A DNA stretch of 64,000 bases from Pleurostoma richardsiae (lineage: Eukaryota; Ascomycota; Sordariomycetes; Calosphaeriales; Pleurostomataceae), in the NCBI GenBank assembly GCA_030052745.1, contig JANBVO010000001.1:1550001-1614000 (forward strand), read 5' to 3'. A program made the position numbers and the translations under genes. Position 1 is the first letter of the stretch; every line of letters starts with the position of its first letter. This document shows positions 34,732-46,924 of the stretch, piece by piece. The notes below the pieces were generated by a model. The model worked only from the letters and a program-made list of their open reading frames with translations, made no database searches and was not told the DNA's origin.

Positions 34732-36296
34732 ATGATTGTCTCACGGTCAGTGCGGACGGCCGTAACGGCGGCAGCATTCCTGGCGAGTTCCGCCAGATCA
34801 CAGACATGGACATCGTGCAACCCGCTCTCCTCAAGTAAGTCGCGGGACCCACCCGTCACTGCGAAACGAAGACCGCTAACAGCATTCCAGCCGACTGCCC
34901 GGCCGACACCGCTCTCGGGATGGCCATCAACGTGGATTTCACTCAGGGCGAAGTCAATTCTTTCGTGGCCAGCGGCGGGACGCCGACCTACGGCTCTGAC
35001 GGCGTGACATTCACGGTGTCGAAGTCCGGCGACGCGCCACAGCTCAACAGCGTCTTCTACATCATGTTCGGCAGGGTCGAGGTGACGATGAAGTGCGCCC
35101 CGGGAAACGGCATCGTCAGCTCGCTGGTCCTGGAGTCGGACGACCTGGACGAGATCGACATGGAGTGGCTGGGCGCCGACGACTCGACGGTGCAGACGAA
35201 CTACTTCGGCAAGGGTCAGACGGGCGCCTACGACAGGGGCCAGTTCAACCCAGCGGCCAACAACCAAGCCGACTTCATCACTTACACCATCGACTGGACG
35301 GCTGACCGCGTTGAGTGGATCGTTGCAGGCACTGTCGTGCGTACCCTCACCTACGACGATGCCAACGGCCAGTACCCGCAGACGCCAATGCAGATCAAGT
35401 TCGGCGCCTGGTCGGGCGGCGACTCTTCAAACGCTCAGGGGACGATTGACTGGGCGCACGGCCCCACCGACTACTCCCAGGGCCCATTCTCCATGTCTGT
35501 CAAGAGCGCGAGCATCACGGACTACTCGACAGGCAAGGAATACAAGTACGGCGACCAGTCCGGCTCCTGGCAGTCGATCGAGGCCGTCGACGGAGAGGTC
35601 GGAGTCAACTCCGGCTCAGCGCCAACGGCTACTGCGACCGTCGAGTCAGCCAGCGCGACGTCGCTGTCCCCTTCAGTGCCGGCCGGTGGCATCGGCCAGG
35701 GCAGCACTACGACCCAGACCGGCTGGCCCTGGGTGGCCACGGCGAGCAGCGCCTCCAACTCCATCCCAAGCGGCTGGACCATGACACCCGAGGGCAAGAT
35801 TGTGCCGTCAAGCTCGACAGTGGTTAGTACGTCCGAGCGAATGCTTTTCTTCTTTTATTTCTTAGACTCCTTCCTCATCCGTACTTGACCAAGCATGTCG
35901 GGCTAACATGACCTGCTTCAGAGCCCAACCCCCTCATCCTCGCCGGCCCTATTGTCCTCGGCTTCCTCCTCGGTGCCGTCGGCGGCCGCAGGCGGTGAGG
36001 TCACCCTGACGACCTGGGATGGACGCGGATTCCTGACCACCATGACCGTGCCTGTGGGCTGGACCACGATGGTTAAGAGCTACGACCAGCAGGGTTTCCT
36101 CATCACCTCGACGCCCACCGCGAGCGTCGCGAGCGCGACGGCCGCGCCGCCAGTGGCGCAGGCCCAGGCTGACACTTACCTGAAGGCCAAGGCGTCCTCG
36201 AGCAGTGCCGCGGGCCCGCGGCAGCCTAGGTGGCTATGCTCGGCGCTAATGACTGTGATACCCATGATGATGTTGAGTCTCGGGCTCGCGCTCTGA
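34732..36296 (+). CDS. GPI-anchored Crh-type GH16 cell wall transglycosylase
   Basis: Exons 34732-34834, 34891-35822 and 35922-36296 give 469 residues. Crh enzymes transfer chitin chains onto beta-glucan in the cell wall. The order is: signal peptide (VTAAAFLASSARSQ), short Cys-containing N-terminal segment (TWTSCNPL..DCPADTALG), GH16 domain with the catalytic motif DEIDMEWLG, then NYFGKGQTGAYDRGQ and IDWTADRVEW, conserved in the family. From about residue 245 a long Ser/Thr/Ala-rich linker, probably O-glycosylated, leads to a hydrophobic C-terminus (MTVIPMMMLSLGLAL) preceded by small residues, fitting a GPI-attachment signal. There is no N-terminal chitin-binding module. Which Crh paralogue it is cannot be decided here. 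Confidence 0.92.
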
Positions 36297-37111
36297 GAGG
36301 TGCGTCTTGCAGAAGACCTCTTGGGAGTCGATGAACATATGACATGACATATGGCTTGGTTGTATAGACAATAAAATCTGGACTAATGACGGGAGATATG
36401 GTATATAGCATGGACGGATGGGTATCGGGACGGGATTTTTGCATATAGTTGGCGTTCGGGACTGGGCTGCTTTGTTGACGTGGATAGATCTGACGACATC
36501 ATGTACATGCAAAGAATAGCTATAACGAGAGAGCAACCTGGCGCGCTGCCAGCGTAATGCATACATATCTACAACTCACATACAGGACGATGAATTCATG
36601 TGCGCGTCGTACATAGGTCAGGTCGGCAATGCCCTGCCCCTTTTCTTCAAGTAGGTAAATATGTTCATTGCCTTACCCTCGATGCTGGGGATAGATAATA
36701 CTGTCACATTCTCGACACGAGTCTCGAGGGAAGCATGAAGTACTTGGAACGATCAATTCATGTAACTCATCGCTTCTAGTCTAGTCTGATTTTCCGATTT
36801 GTTTAGCCGCGTTTCTATCCGCATCTACGCAACTGACCGCAGTGCGGACGCCGAGCAGACCCCGTGAAGAGCCGCCGTCGCAGTCCCCGCAAACCTGCTC
36901 TCTTGTCAGCCTTGTAGCCCCGCGGCTCGGCAAACGTGTAGCAGCAAAGCCAACGCGGTACCCCTGCGCCGATCGGTTCGTCTTCGCGAATAGAAATCTG
37001 TCTGATGATGTCGATAGGTTATTCTCGATATTGTTACAGATCGGTAACGTCTGACTGCACTTCGTCTACGACTGGATTCCCTTCTGAGTCGAGTCCGGGA
37101 TATCCCTTCCG
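36297..37111. other. Convergent 3' intergenic region
   Basis: The 815 bases lie between the stops of the Crh-type gene and topoisomerase I. Apart from the AATAAA at 36370 I see nothing definable. Confidence 0.4.
36370..36375 (+). terminator. Putative poly(A) signal of the Crh-type gene
   Basis: AATAAA lies 74 bases after the stop codon at 36296. Fungal poly(A) signals are loose, so this is a position-based suggestion. Confidence 0.4.
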
Positions 37112-40100
37112 TCAGAACTCCCAGGTCTCGTCGTCTCCTACAGACTTGATGGCCCAGTTGAACTTCTCGCGGAGCGTCTTGGAGAAGAACTTCTCGATGG
37201 GAACATCGAACTTCTTGGAGAAGACGACGGTGAGCCGAGGATCGATATAATTCTGTCTCATGTTAGTTTGAAACGTCTCACGAGATGAGACAGAGACGAC
37301 TCACGATCTTGGAAGTACCCAGGGCAACCTCCTTGTTGCCCTCACGGTCCGCAACCTGAAGCTCGAGGGTCTTGATGCGCTCGTCCAGCTTCTGGACCGC
37401 AGCCTCAAACTTCTCTACAGAAGGAGACTTGCCCTCGGCCTCGACCTTCTTCGTCTTGTTCTCCTTCTTGAATTTCGCCTCCAGTTCGTGCGCGGCCTTC
37501 AGCCGCTCCTTCAGCTCCTTCTCAGGCAGCGGCTTCTCACCCTCAGCCTCGCGTTTCTCGTTATCCTTCTGGAACTTCTTTGTGATCTTCTGCCGCTGCT
37601 CCTCGACGAGGAAGGTCTGGTGTTCCAAGATCCACTCATCAGTGAGGTCCTCGTCTTTCTCGAAATACGCAGCGCCCTTCTTCTTCTTCTGCTTAGGATC
37701 TACGTCGAGCATCATCATCTTCGTCCGCCACTTCTGGTATTTCAATCCCTTTATCTGCGAGGAGCTTAGTATGATATCCTAAATAGTGCGGGGTTCATGC
37801 ACTTACTCTGTCACCCATCTTCTCCATTTGGACCTCATGGCTTGCGCCAACAGTTCGCTTGTGGTTGCAAAGAATAGCGACTTGGCGATTGCAATCGTTG
37901 TACAGCTTGATCTTCTCGGGCATAGAAAGATTGTTCTTCGGAAGGTCCTGGAGAAGTTTCGACATAGTAAACGAGGCGTTATAAGTACGGAACACCTTGG
38001 CAGTCAGGCCCTTCATGTAGGTAGACAAGTGCTTGTTGAGTTGGGCGGTCTGCGCGCGTTAGCATTTTTGGCCACACTTCTCACACTTCCTCGGAGCGAC
38101 TTACATTCAGTCTGTCGAAGATGTCATCTCCGTCCTCCTTCGGAGGCTTCTTGAACATCTTGAGGTTCTTGAATACCTGTCGGTCGACCGTCACCTCATC
38201 GTAGTATCGAATGCTGTCCTTGCCGAGGAAGTCGAAGATCACTGTGTTTGGTTCTCTGAGCGTGACATGCTCGTATTTAAGAGAGCAGCAGCCGACAGTG
38301 TCAGCCTCGTTATCCGTATCTTTCTCATTTCCTGCTCTGAGAGCGAACTTGTCGATCAGGTACATCGCAGTGGCACGTTGGCGCTCTGCCATGACCTCGC
38401 TCTTGAGCTTCTCGGTGTAGTCCTTTCGAATTCTGTCGATGTGCGTCTTGAGCTCACGGGCCTTCTCGAACTTATTGAAGTCTGCTTGACCCTTGATGGC
38501 GCTGTTCGCAGCAAGCATGACATATTTGTACGAGCCGTTGATGTTCTCCTGCCACATAGCTAGCCAGGTAGCCTTGTTGTCGTGCTGAACGGCCTTCCAC
38601 TTGTGTCCTGCTGGAGGGTCGGGAACCTTTGCATCTTTGCCAATATTGATGGTGATCTGCTCGGGCAGAACCCGCTTCTTGACCTTGCCGGTCTTGGGGT
38701 GCTCTCCTCGCCCACGGAACAGACCTGGGGGTTCGACACGGAAGTTGCCGACCTTCTCCTTCCGGCCGTCCCACTTGCAGTACATGAAGGGCGCCTCGAG
38801 CTCAGTCCTCTGCTCTTTCTCGGCCTTCTTCTCCGCAGCAGGTCGAGCCTTCTTGGCGTCACTTATGCCCTTGTAATGCTCGAAGATGTGACGGAAATCC
38901 AGCTTGGAGAACTCCTTGATATGGACCGGGTTACCCTTCTTGTCCTTTGCTCCGCCAGTCTTCTCCAGTATTTCCTTGAAGTCGGTGAAGAAATTCTTCT
39001 GGAAGACTGGATTCTCAACGTTCTGTGTAGAGTGGAGCATCGAGCCAAAGAACGTTGCCACCTCCTCCGCCTCCACATGCAAATCGACAGGCGTGCCGTC
39101 GTAATGCAATCTGACGTGCTTTGGTAGGGGTTCATATTCGGGAGGGAAAAGGACGCCATTATGCTCGAGGGTGTTCCACTTAACGGAATCGTCTTCCTTC
39201 TTGGGCTCGGCCCACCACGCATACTCCCCATCATCCTCGTCATCAGATTCCTTCTCAGTCTTGGTAGCGGAAGTAAACCCGACCTTCTTCGAAGTGACTT
39301 TGCCCTTGGGTGTGCCTTTTTCGGACTTCACCACCCCATTGGTCTTCCTGGCTGACGCTGTGCCGTTCGACTGCCGCTTCGCCGGCTTAGCCTTGGCGAG
39401 AGGCTCATCATCAGATTCATCCTTGACACGCTTCTTGGGCGTCGGCTTCTTGGCTTTTGATTCCTTCGCCCGGATAGCCTTCGCTTCTCTATCAGCTGCC
39501 TTCTCGATGCTCGCCTTCTTCTTCGCCAATTTTGCGCCCAACGGCTTCTCATCATCGGACGAATCTGGCAGAGCAGTCTCTTTGTAGGAAGGTGGCAATT
39601 TCTTCGCCTTTTTTGCCATGATAGGTTCATCGTCGCTATCAGACTCCGCGGCGTGCTTCGACTTCTGCCGCTTTGCCTTCATTGCCGGACAAGTCAGCAT
39701 GTGTCACGATGAGTAAGGAACACAACGCTGCCTGGGCCGTAATCTTGACATACCAGTGGCGCACCGTCACTATCGTCCGATTCATCCTTGTAGACAGGCT
39801 TGCTAATCGAAGTGCGCGCCTTCCTCTTTGCAGTGCCGTTCGGCCCGTGATCCAGATCCATGGCGTCGCCCTCGACGGGGCCATGGCGAACTGAAAGACC
39901 CGCGGGGGCGGGCTTCCCGTTGGAGGTGGCCTTGTCCATAGCTTTGTCTTCGGCCTTCGAGATCGTGGGTTTTGAGACTGGTGTAAAAACTCGTTAGCAA
40001 GGCACAAGTCGCGAGGCGCAAGGCAAAAAAAGGCATGTGCGCGCCTCAGGTCAAGGAATGCGGAAAGTGCGAGCCGCACCAAATGACACGTTCAAACAAG

Positions 40101-40220
40101 GCTCCCGGTAGAACGAGCCGAGTTGGGGGGAAATGAGAAAACCCCGCGTTGGCTAAACGTACCGTGATGGCCGTTGGCTCTCGCCAGAGGCATATCGTCG
40201 TCAGAGCTGTCGGAACTCAT
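37112..40220 (-). CDS. TOP1: DNA topoisomerase I (type IB)
   Basis: Six exons: 40220-40163, 39977-39754, 39676-38105, 38049-37807, 37754-37305 and 37252-37112, giving 895 residues. The enzyme nicks one strand, lets supercoils relax and reseals. The first 240 residues are a charged Lys/Asp/Ser tail with SDDE repeats and nuclear-localisation-like KKRVK. The core follows ([33 protein letters not shown], then the RxGNEK motif in [20 protein letters not shown]). A Lys/Glu coiled-coil linker (about residues 720-820) leads to the C-terminal domain with [12 protein letters not shown]. The active-site Tyr851 is the second codon of the last exon, so correct removal of the last intron is required for activity. 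Confidence 0.97.
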
Positions 40221-40792
40221 CTTGGGCGGGTGTTGTAACTCTGGCACGGAAGAATGGTCCGGAGCGGGAGGCTTGATAGAGTCGCCTCGATATGGCTCTG
40301 AGCGAGAGGGAGATAGAGATGAAGCCCACGAGGGGGGAAAATGAGGGGGAGAGGTGAGTTGTTCGCGGAAGAAAGTGGAGGGCGAGGTGAGGGCACTCCC
40401 GATCTATACGCTACCCAAAGAAAGAAGACAATAACAGAGGGAGAGGAGGGAAAAATGCCGTTCACTTGGAAGGAGTTCGGGGGGAACGAAGTTATTTCGC
40501 TGCTAGTAGGCGATTAGGCCGCCCCACAGGCGTCGCTCTAGCAGGAGTCAGCTGCGCCGCTCCGCCGCCGCCGCACGTGACCGTGCCGCTTAATCCCGAA
40601 CTGAGAAGAAGTTGGTTAGCCGGAAGCGAAAGCCAGAAAAGATCCGGACCGACCTCACAATCGACCTCAAGCAACAATAGCCTCACTCAACCAATTGCGG
40701 CCGCTTCCATTGATCAATTGGATCTTGGAAGCTCGTCACGCACCCGATACCTGCTGGCAGAGGCTTAAGTTCGCCGGAGAGTCCTAGTCACG
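40221..40792. other. Bidirectional promoter between topoisomerase I and ATP synthase gamma
   Basis: Only 572 bases separate the two divergent start codons, so the genes probably share promoter elements. No specific site is claimed. Confidence 0.5.
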
Positions 40793-42005
40793 ATGCTGTC
40801 AAGAGCTGCCCGACCGGCTCTGCGAGCTGGAGCTGCAATTCCCGCGCGGTACGTTCCCTCGGTTGAAGTTTGGTGAGGGTCGGGAGAGAAAAGGAGGGAG
40901 GCTCGGATGTTATGGGAGGAACGACAAGTAGTGCGGGAAGGGGGAGATGCATTGGTGCTCAGGAGAAGAGGGAAATAACGCAAAGAGGAAAGACCTTGCC
41001 GACTGACGAGTGAAACAGAGTCGCCGCCGGCCCCAATGCCGCTGCCACGTTCGCGACGCTCCGTGAGATTGAGGGCCGCCTCAAGTCGATCCGCAACATC
41101 GAGAAGATCACCAACACGATGAAGATCGTCGCCTCGACCAAGCTGAACCGGGCGCAGCGCGCGATGAACGACTCCCGCAGCTACGGCCAGACCTCCAACG
41201 AGGTGTTCGACGCCGCTGAGACCAAGCCCCTCGAGGCCGAGGAGAAGAAGACTCTGCTCGTCGTCTGCAGCTCCGACAAGGGCCTCTGCGGCGGTATCCA
41301 CTCCGGTCTGTCGCGTTACGTCCGCCGCATGTTCGCCGAGAAGCCCGGTGCCTACGAGCTCGTCATCCTCGGCGAGAAGGCCAAGGCCCAGCTGTCACGT
41401 ACCCAGGCCAAGGAGATCCAGCTCAGCTTCTCCGGCGTCGGCAAGGACATCCCCACCTTCGCGGACGCCCAGGCCATTGCCGACCAGATCGTCCTGCTGC
41501 CCAACGACTACGCCGAGATCAAGATCATCTACAACAAGTTCCTGAACGCCCAGAGTTACGAGGCCACCACTGTCGACGCCTTCTCGGAGGAGGCCATTGC
41601 TGCTTCCCGTAAGTTTCCGCCCTTTTAAGGCTGTCGTAACTAGTTGCTAACTCGTAACTTAGCCAATTTCTCTGCATTCGAGGTCGACGAGGAGGTGCTC
41701 CCCAACCTGCGGGAATACGCCCTGGCCAACTCCATCTTCTGGGCTCTTGCTGAAGGCCACGCCTGCGAGCAGTCAGCTCGTCGCAACGCCATGGACGTAA
41801 GTGACCTGATGATCCTTCCTCCTTTCGTTTCGAAACGTAGTTTCTGGATTCATTGCTGACCCCTTCGCCGCTCTAGAACGCCTCCAAGAACGCCGGCGAG
41901 ATGATCAACAAGTACCAGATTCTCTTCAACCGAACCCGCCAGGCCGTCATTACCGGCGAGCTGGTCGAGATTATCACCGGTGCCACCGCCTCCGCGGACA
42001 TGTAA
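40793..42005 (+). CDS. ATP3: Mitochondrial F1 ATP synthase gamma subunit
   Basis: Exons 40793-40848, 41019-41608, 41663-41796 and 41877-42005 give 302 residues. The gamma subunit is the rotating central shaft of F1 that couples proton flow to ATP synthesis. The first coding exon encodes an Arg/Ala-rich mitochondrial presequence ([19 protein letters not shown]) and ends at the first intron, separating import signal from mature protein. The N-terminal helix [19 protein letters not shown] and [13 protein letters not shown], the central [12 protein letters not shown] and the C-terminal helix [19 protein letters not shown] are hallmark sequences of the family. It is transcribed away from topoisomerase I. 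Confidence 0.97.
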
Positions 42006-42688
42006 GCGGGTTGCCGAGTATATGGGTGGAAAGGGCGCATGTGGAAGGGATATCTGTCTCGCCATAATTCCCTTTGTTGTATCAAAGCACGAACGGAAAA
42101 GCGGCCTCGTCTGCTTTGTGTATTAAAGTGAGGTTGTAGTAGAATAAAACGCTTTGAGAAACCCCTCGACCAAATGCGTCGACCCCTTTGTCTATAGCAA
42201 TGTACGGGCCAGAGGAGACTATCAGAGCATATAAAACAGTAGGCGCGGTTCTGTTCTGGTATAGGTTAGTGCCTAGGTCCTCTAGAGCCTTTACGGAGCG
42301 ACGCCGTCGCTCGAATGATTCACCAGTACGGGAGAGGGCTTTAGTTCGCAAACGTATATATATGCAACTCAAAAATGCCCACTGTAGAAGGCAACGTCGC
42401 ACAACCTCCGAGTATACTACATGCCGGCGACGAGCCAGATAGGAAGTATGCTCCCCGGTCCAACCAATGCGTACATATGCTCCGATAACGCAGTGGTGGA
42501 AAAGCAAAAAAGACCGCTACTCCTCGTGCCCGAGCAGTCCAGCCCAGGAAAGGACATGCATCCTCCCCAACACCAATGTCATGCCCAGAGGAGAAAGGCA
42601 AAAAGGAGTAAAGCAAGACGATGCGCCAGGCCCAGTGCAAGCACCTATATACAATGCACAGCAGCAGAAAAGCAAGCGCAACAACTCT
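42006..42688. other. Convergent 3' intergenic region
   Basis: The 683 bases lie between the ATP synthase gamma and LSD1-like stops. Apart from the AATAAA at 42143, nothing definable is seen. Confidence 0.4.
42143..42148 (+). terminator. Putative poly(A) signal of ATP synthase gamma
   Basis: AATAAA lies 138 bases after the stop codon at 42005. This is suggested by sequence and position only. Confidence 0.4.
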
Positions 42689-45600
42689 TCAGTCCAGCAT
42701 CTCGACATCGCTCCCCTCGGTCTCTGCGTAGCTCTCCACCCTCTTCGCCCTCCTCCGGTCAGGGTTCGCCGCGGCAGCGAGCTCCTCAGGGGTGGGCACG
42801 CTGGGATGCTCGCTCACGTACGCGGCTCGCAGCTCAAGCGCCTGTTTGTCCCATGCGGCGGCGCTCTCGGTCCACGCCTTGAGGGCGGCCGCGTGCGCCC
42901 GCTTCTGCTCCTCTGCCTGGTCCTCGTACGGCCTGCGCTCCTCGGCCGCCGCCTCTTTCCACATCTTGGACGTCATGACGCGTACTTCGTTGGGCGACGG
43001 CTTGCCCTTGCCGGGACGCCGGCCCTCCTCGCATCTCTTTCGCCCGGCTTCGTAGGTGGCCTTGTTGTAGAGGAGGTAGGCATTGCCGGCGACCTTAGGC
43101 GGCTTCAAGGGCCGGTATCCAATTTTAGCTTGAATATGTTCCCAGATCTCCATCTCGTAGGCCTCCAGTCGTGCCTGAGTTGGGTCTCGGTTCTCTTCTT
43201 GAGCCTTCCGCTTCAACGAGGACGACGTTTCTCTGGGTATAATCAGAGGAGTCGGTATCTCGATAGGACCTAGCATGGCATCCAGAACTTCGGAAGCCGC
43301 TCTTAGGCCAGACAGGTAAGCGCCGTGCACCGTCGCCGGGTGCGTGACGATAGTGTGCTCGCCGGCAAAGAAGTGATTGCCAATCGGTCGTGCCATGATG
43401 TCGTAATCGTCCGATCTCATACCAGGTCCAGCCGAGGAATAGCTTCCCCTGGCGAACTTATCGGAGCCCCATCTTGTAACTACCGCCTCGAGTGGGCGTG
43501 GTACACCTGGCCCAAAGCGGCTGCGGAGCACTTCCGTCGCTTCCGTGACCAGATCATCATTGCATGTCTGCTCCGTGTCAAAACCGGCGTTACCCGCCAT
43601 CAGGGCGAGCAAGCAGGGCATTCCGGTGGTATTTGTGACGTTGAACCACTGGAAGAACCGACCGCGTCTAGAGGCATAGTCCTTCTGATTGAGGCTTGAC
43701 CGGTGGGACGGTGTCTGAAGCATGCCGAATATATCTCTATCCTCGTCCCAAAAAGCCTTCTCGTACACGAGGATGACCTTATTCAGAATCCCATAGCCCA
43801 ACCGCTCGATAGCACCGGTTTTCCACGACGGCAGCGGAGGCTCAAATTCGACGCTACCATGTTTCAACACGCCTAGGGGTATCGTGTTGACGACGTAGTC
43901 CGCGTCAATGACAGATGCGTCTTCGCAGGTTATTTTCGCAGGATCAGAGCCATCGTCGCTGTATTCGATCTTTCGAACTGCCGATTTCTGACGCACATCT
44001 AATGGCGTCGGGCAGAGCATGAGACCTCTGGGAACAGCCTGATAGCCACCAGTAACCATGGTGTGCTTACCCTCCCATTCGTTTCCGGCGTCGATGTCCC
44101 AGCCTTGGAGACTGAGGTTGTTGTAGTTTGTTGCATTGCTATACTCCAGGTTGGCAATGTGCCAATTCAGAAGCCTGAAGTCTTGAGCATTCAGATCTAC
44201 GATATCCTTGCACTGCTGGATGGCCACATCCATGACAGAGCCCAATGTTGCGCTTTCTTCTGTGGTGGCAGCGTCAAGGTCGAAGTCCTTCTCATCACTG
44301 ACACCCGCCTTAAGAGGCCAGCCAATGGACCTCGCTTTGTGGGCAGCCTTGGTAGAGCCCGGAGTTCCTGGTTCCATAATGACGCGTCCAGTCAGCTTGT
44401 CCGACGATATGGGAACGAGATTGACCTGAGGCGTGATATTCTGCTCCGACACAGGTAAGGCATGAGGTTGAGCAGCTGTGGTCTCCTCAACTTGGGCAAT
44501 AGTCTTGTGAACCTCGGCGGAACTGTCCCGCCCCTCGTCAATGAGATCGCGATTTCCTTCGATAAGCTTGGAAGACGTTGTTTTGAACTTGTACTCGCTC
44601 ACACGATCAAGACAAGCATTGAAGAGTTTCTCCACCATCTGATCTCTTTGTAGATCAACGGCCTTTCCGTTGGTATCGTATAATGTCATGTCGGCTCTCA
44701 AAGCGTGGTACGGCAGGCTTAGCTGCCCTCTGAGCAGGATGTTCAGCGGGTTACCCCTGTCGAATCCTGTGATGATCATGCCGCCCATTTCTGCGGTGAA
44801 GCGCCTGCCCCGAAATATACCAGGCGCGACATCTGGGAGACTGTGGAAGGCACGGGAGTAGACCCGGCCTCCGACTCGACTCCTCCCTTCCAGGACCACG
44901 ATCTTGGGAGGCTCTTCGCCCATGTCTCGAAACCGCTTAGAATACTGCTGAAACAGACCATCGAGCTGCCTCGCACACCCGAGTCCAGACATTCCCGCCC
45001 CAATGACCACAATGGTCTTTCGCTTTGGTGGTGGAGAGCTCTTAGCTCCGTTCTTGCGAGAAGATCTGATCTCAACGCAACCAAAGTTGATATACCCGCG
45101 ACGGACGAGCCAGTCATAACAGACATTGGCAACGTCGAACCAGCGGCCGTCTTTGGCGCAGCCGATACCCTCCTCGCGGGTGATTGCAATCCGCGGGTTC
45201 CTCACCCATAGTCTCAAGATGCCATTCCTTATGTTCAAGTACGTTGTGACCTGTGCATGACTGATGTGATCCCGAAGCATGATGTACTCCTCTTGGTGCA
45301 GCGCATACGGGCTTAGCCGCGACGCTTCTGCTGCAGCAATGCACTGCATGGCATACTCCTGCGGGGAGATGTCTGTGGGCACCGAGACCTTCGGACGCAC
45401 GTCATACTTTCGGCGTGGTATCGATCGGGATTGGATCGTGGCTATTGGTGCAGAAGGAGTAGAGACCTCCTTGGAGCTTTCCGGATCAATAGGGGTTGTC
45501 GCCTTACTAGATACGGTGGATGGTAGTGATGATAAGTCAGACTGATCCGTCAGGACTGATGTCGATGAGGTGAACGAGGCTACGGGTTCCTTTGCTAAGC

Positions 45601-46050
45601 CGGTAATAATAGGATTTGCGATAGGTTGAGCCTCGGGAGTCGGTCTATGAGAACGTTAAAGAGCGCTCAAAAAGAAATGTTGGTTTCAAAGGAATAAAAA
45701 GAATACAGATGATGGGGTGTGCAGGGTAAGTACACCTACCCGGGGCTGTCCTGCGGTGTGGGCACCGCCGAATCTGAATTTGCCATGTCGATGATTTCCA
45801 TACCATCTGTACTAACAATTATCTCCGGAACGATATGGTCTGTATCATCGACTGACGAGAAGTGGGCGTGTCGAGTTGCGGTATCCAGACCGGCTATACT
45901 AGTAGGTGTGGGCGGTAGTAAGGTCTTGTGTGGGACGGCAGCTGATGAGGCGTATAACGAGATATGTGAGCCCAGCTGCTGGCGGCTCTTCAACAGCCCT
46001 TTTCCAAAGCCACTATTTTGTCCTGCCCGAGTCCGCACACTTGTTCCCAT
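42689..46050 (-). CDS. LSD1-like histone lysine demethylase (SWIRM, amine oxidase, HMG box)
   Basis: Exons 46050-45740 and 45644-42689 give 1088 residues. After a disordered N-terminus, a SWIRM domain spans about 195-295 (SPYALHQEEYIMLRDHI..WLVRRGYINFGCVEI). The FAD-dependent amine oxidase begins at the dinucleotide motif VVIGAGMSGLGCARQL near 315 and closes with FFAGEHTIVTHPATVHGAYLSG. The lysine facing the flavin is present in GYGILNKVILVYE. From about 955 an HMG box follows (KPPKVAGNAYLLYNKATYE..KMWKEAAAEERRPYEDQAEEQKR), then an acidic tail ending EGSDVEMLD. LSD1 enzymes oxidise mono- and dimethyl lysine on histone H3. The fused HMG box is a feature of fungal LSD1 homologues and should add DNA binding. 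A variable insertion of roughly 130 residues interrupts the oxidase domain. Confidence 0.93.
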
Positions 46051-46924
46051 TGTGCAGAAGCCCGGCTTCCCTGGTGTTGTGGCGGGTTCAGTTGACTATG
46101 AGCTGCGGGTCGGGCTGCGATCGGAGCTGACGGTGGTCATGGTCCCATCGAGTGTGACGAAGGCCCAGAGACTCATCAGTCATGGATCAAACAACATCAT
46201 CTCCCTTGAATCGATGTTGAATCAGCTGGGAAGCGGGTTAGTAGATGCTCCACGCTCGTCCCTGTTCATGATGCAATATATAAGAAATGCTCTCTATCCG
46301 TCCCGCGGAGAGGGAGGCTCAACTACAAGGATTGGTTATACACACCTGGCCAGCAGTTTCCTCCTCAAGGAGGCTTGTCAATCCCCCAATAGCAGGCTTC
46401 AGTCACAATTCCTGGAGGATTCGCTGTTTTTCTGCATCAATGGCTGCGACTTCTAGTCAGGCCATATTATCATGTACGGCAAGACTATGTCAAGGTCGGT
46501 TCGCGATTTACTCGCTCGCTCCCCATTCTGGGGGGAGGGTCACGTGCCATCACTTCTTGCCCATGACAAGAGACAAGATTGACTTTTTCCCGACGTCCTT
46601 AGACTCGCCAGACGTGCCATATCTGACGGCCGTGACCGCAAAGCAAGCCCGCGCAGCAAATTAGGGCATTGGAGTTGTATTGAAATATCTTTCTGTATTG
46701 CTCTGGCCTATATATGTGAATTGAGCCCTCGCCCCCGCGAGGCCCGACGCAGTGCAGGAGCGCAGTCTCAAATCAGATCATCGACCCGGTCTGCACCGGT
46801 TCTCTGCATCGATGGCAATGCCTTCCCAAATTACAGAATGCGCCAGTACTGCGGGCATCTTGGAAGCTGGCAGCTTTCAAGAACAATAGTTGCTTCCTCG
46901 TGCCGGGTATCTTCTAATGTCTTA
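46051..46924. other. Intergenic region upstream of the LSD1-like gene
   Basis: The 874 bases contain the LSD1-like promoter and the 3' UTR of Vps33. A 245-codon plus-strand frame (45719-46456) enters from the LSD1 exon but is antisense to it and shows no family. Confidence 0.4.

Noticed and set aside
45719-46456. 245-codon plus-strand frame at the 5' end of the LSD1-like gene
   Set aside because: It overlaps the first exon of LSD1 in antisense, has no family, and the sense gene has a consistent splice structure.
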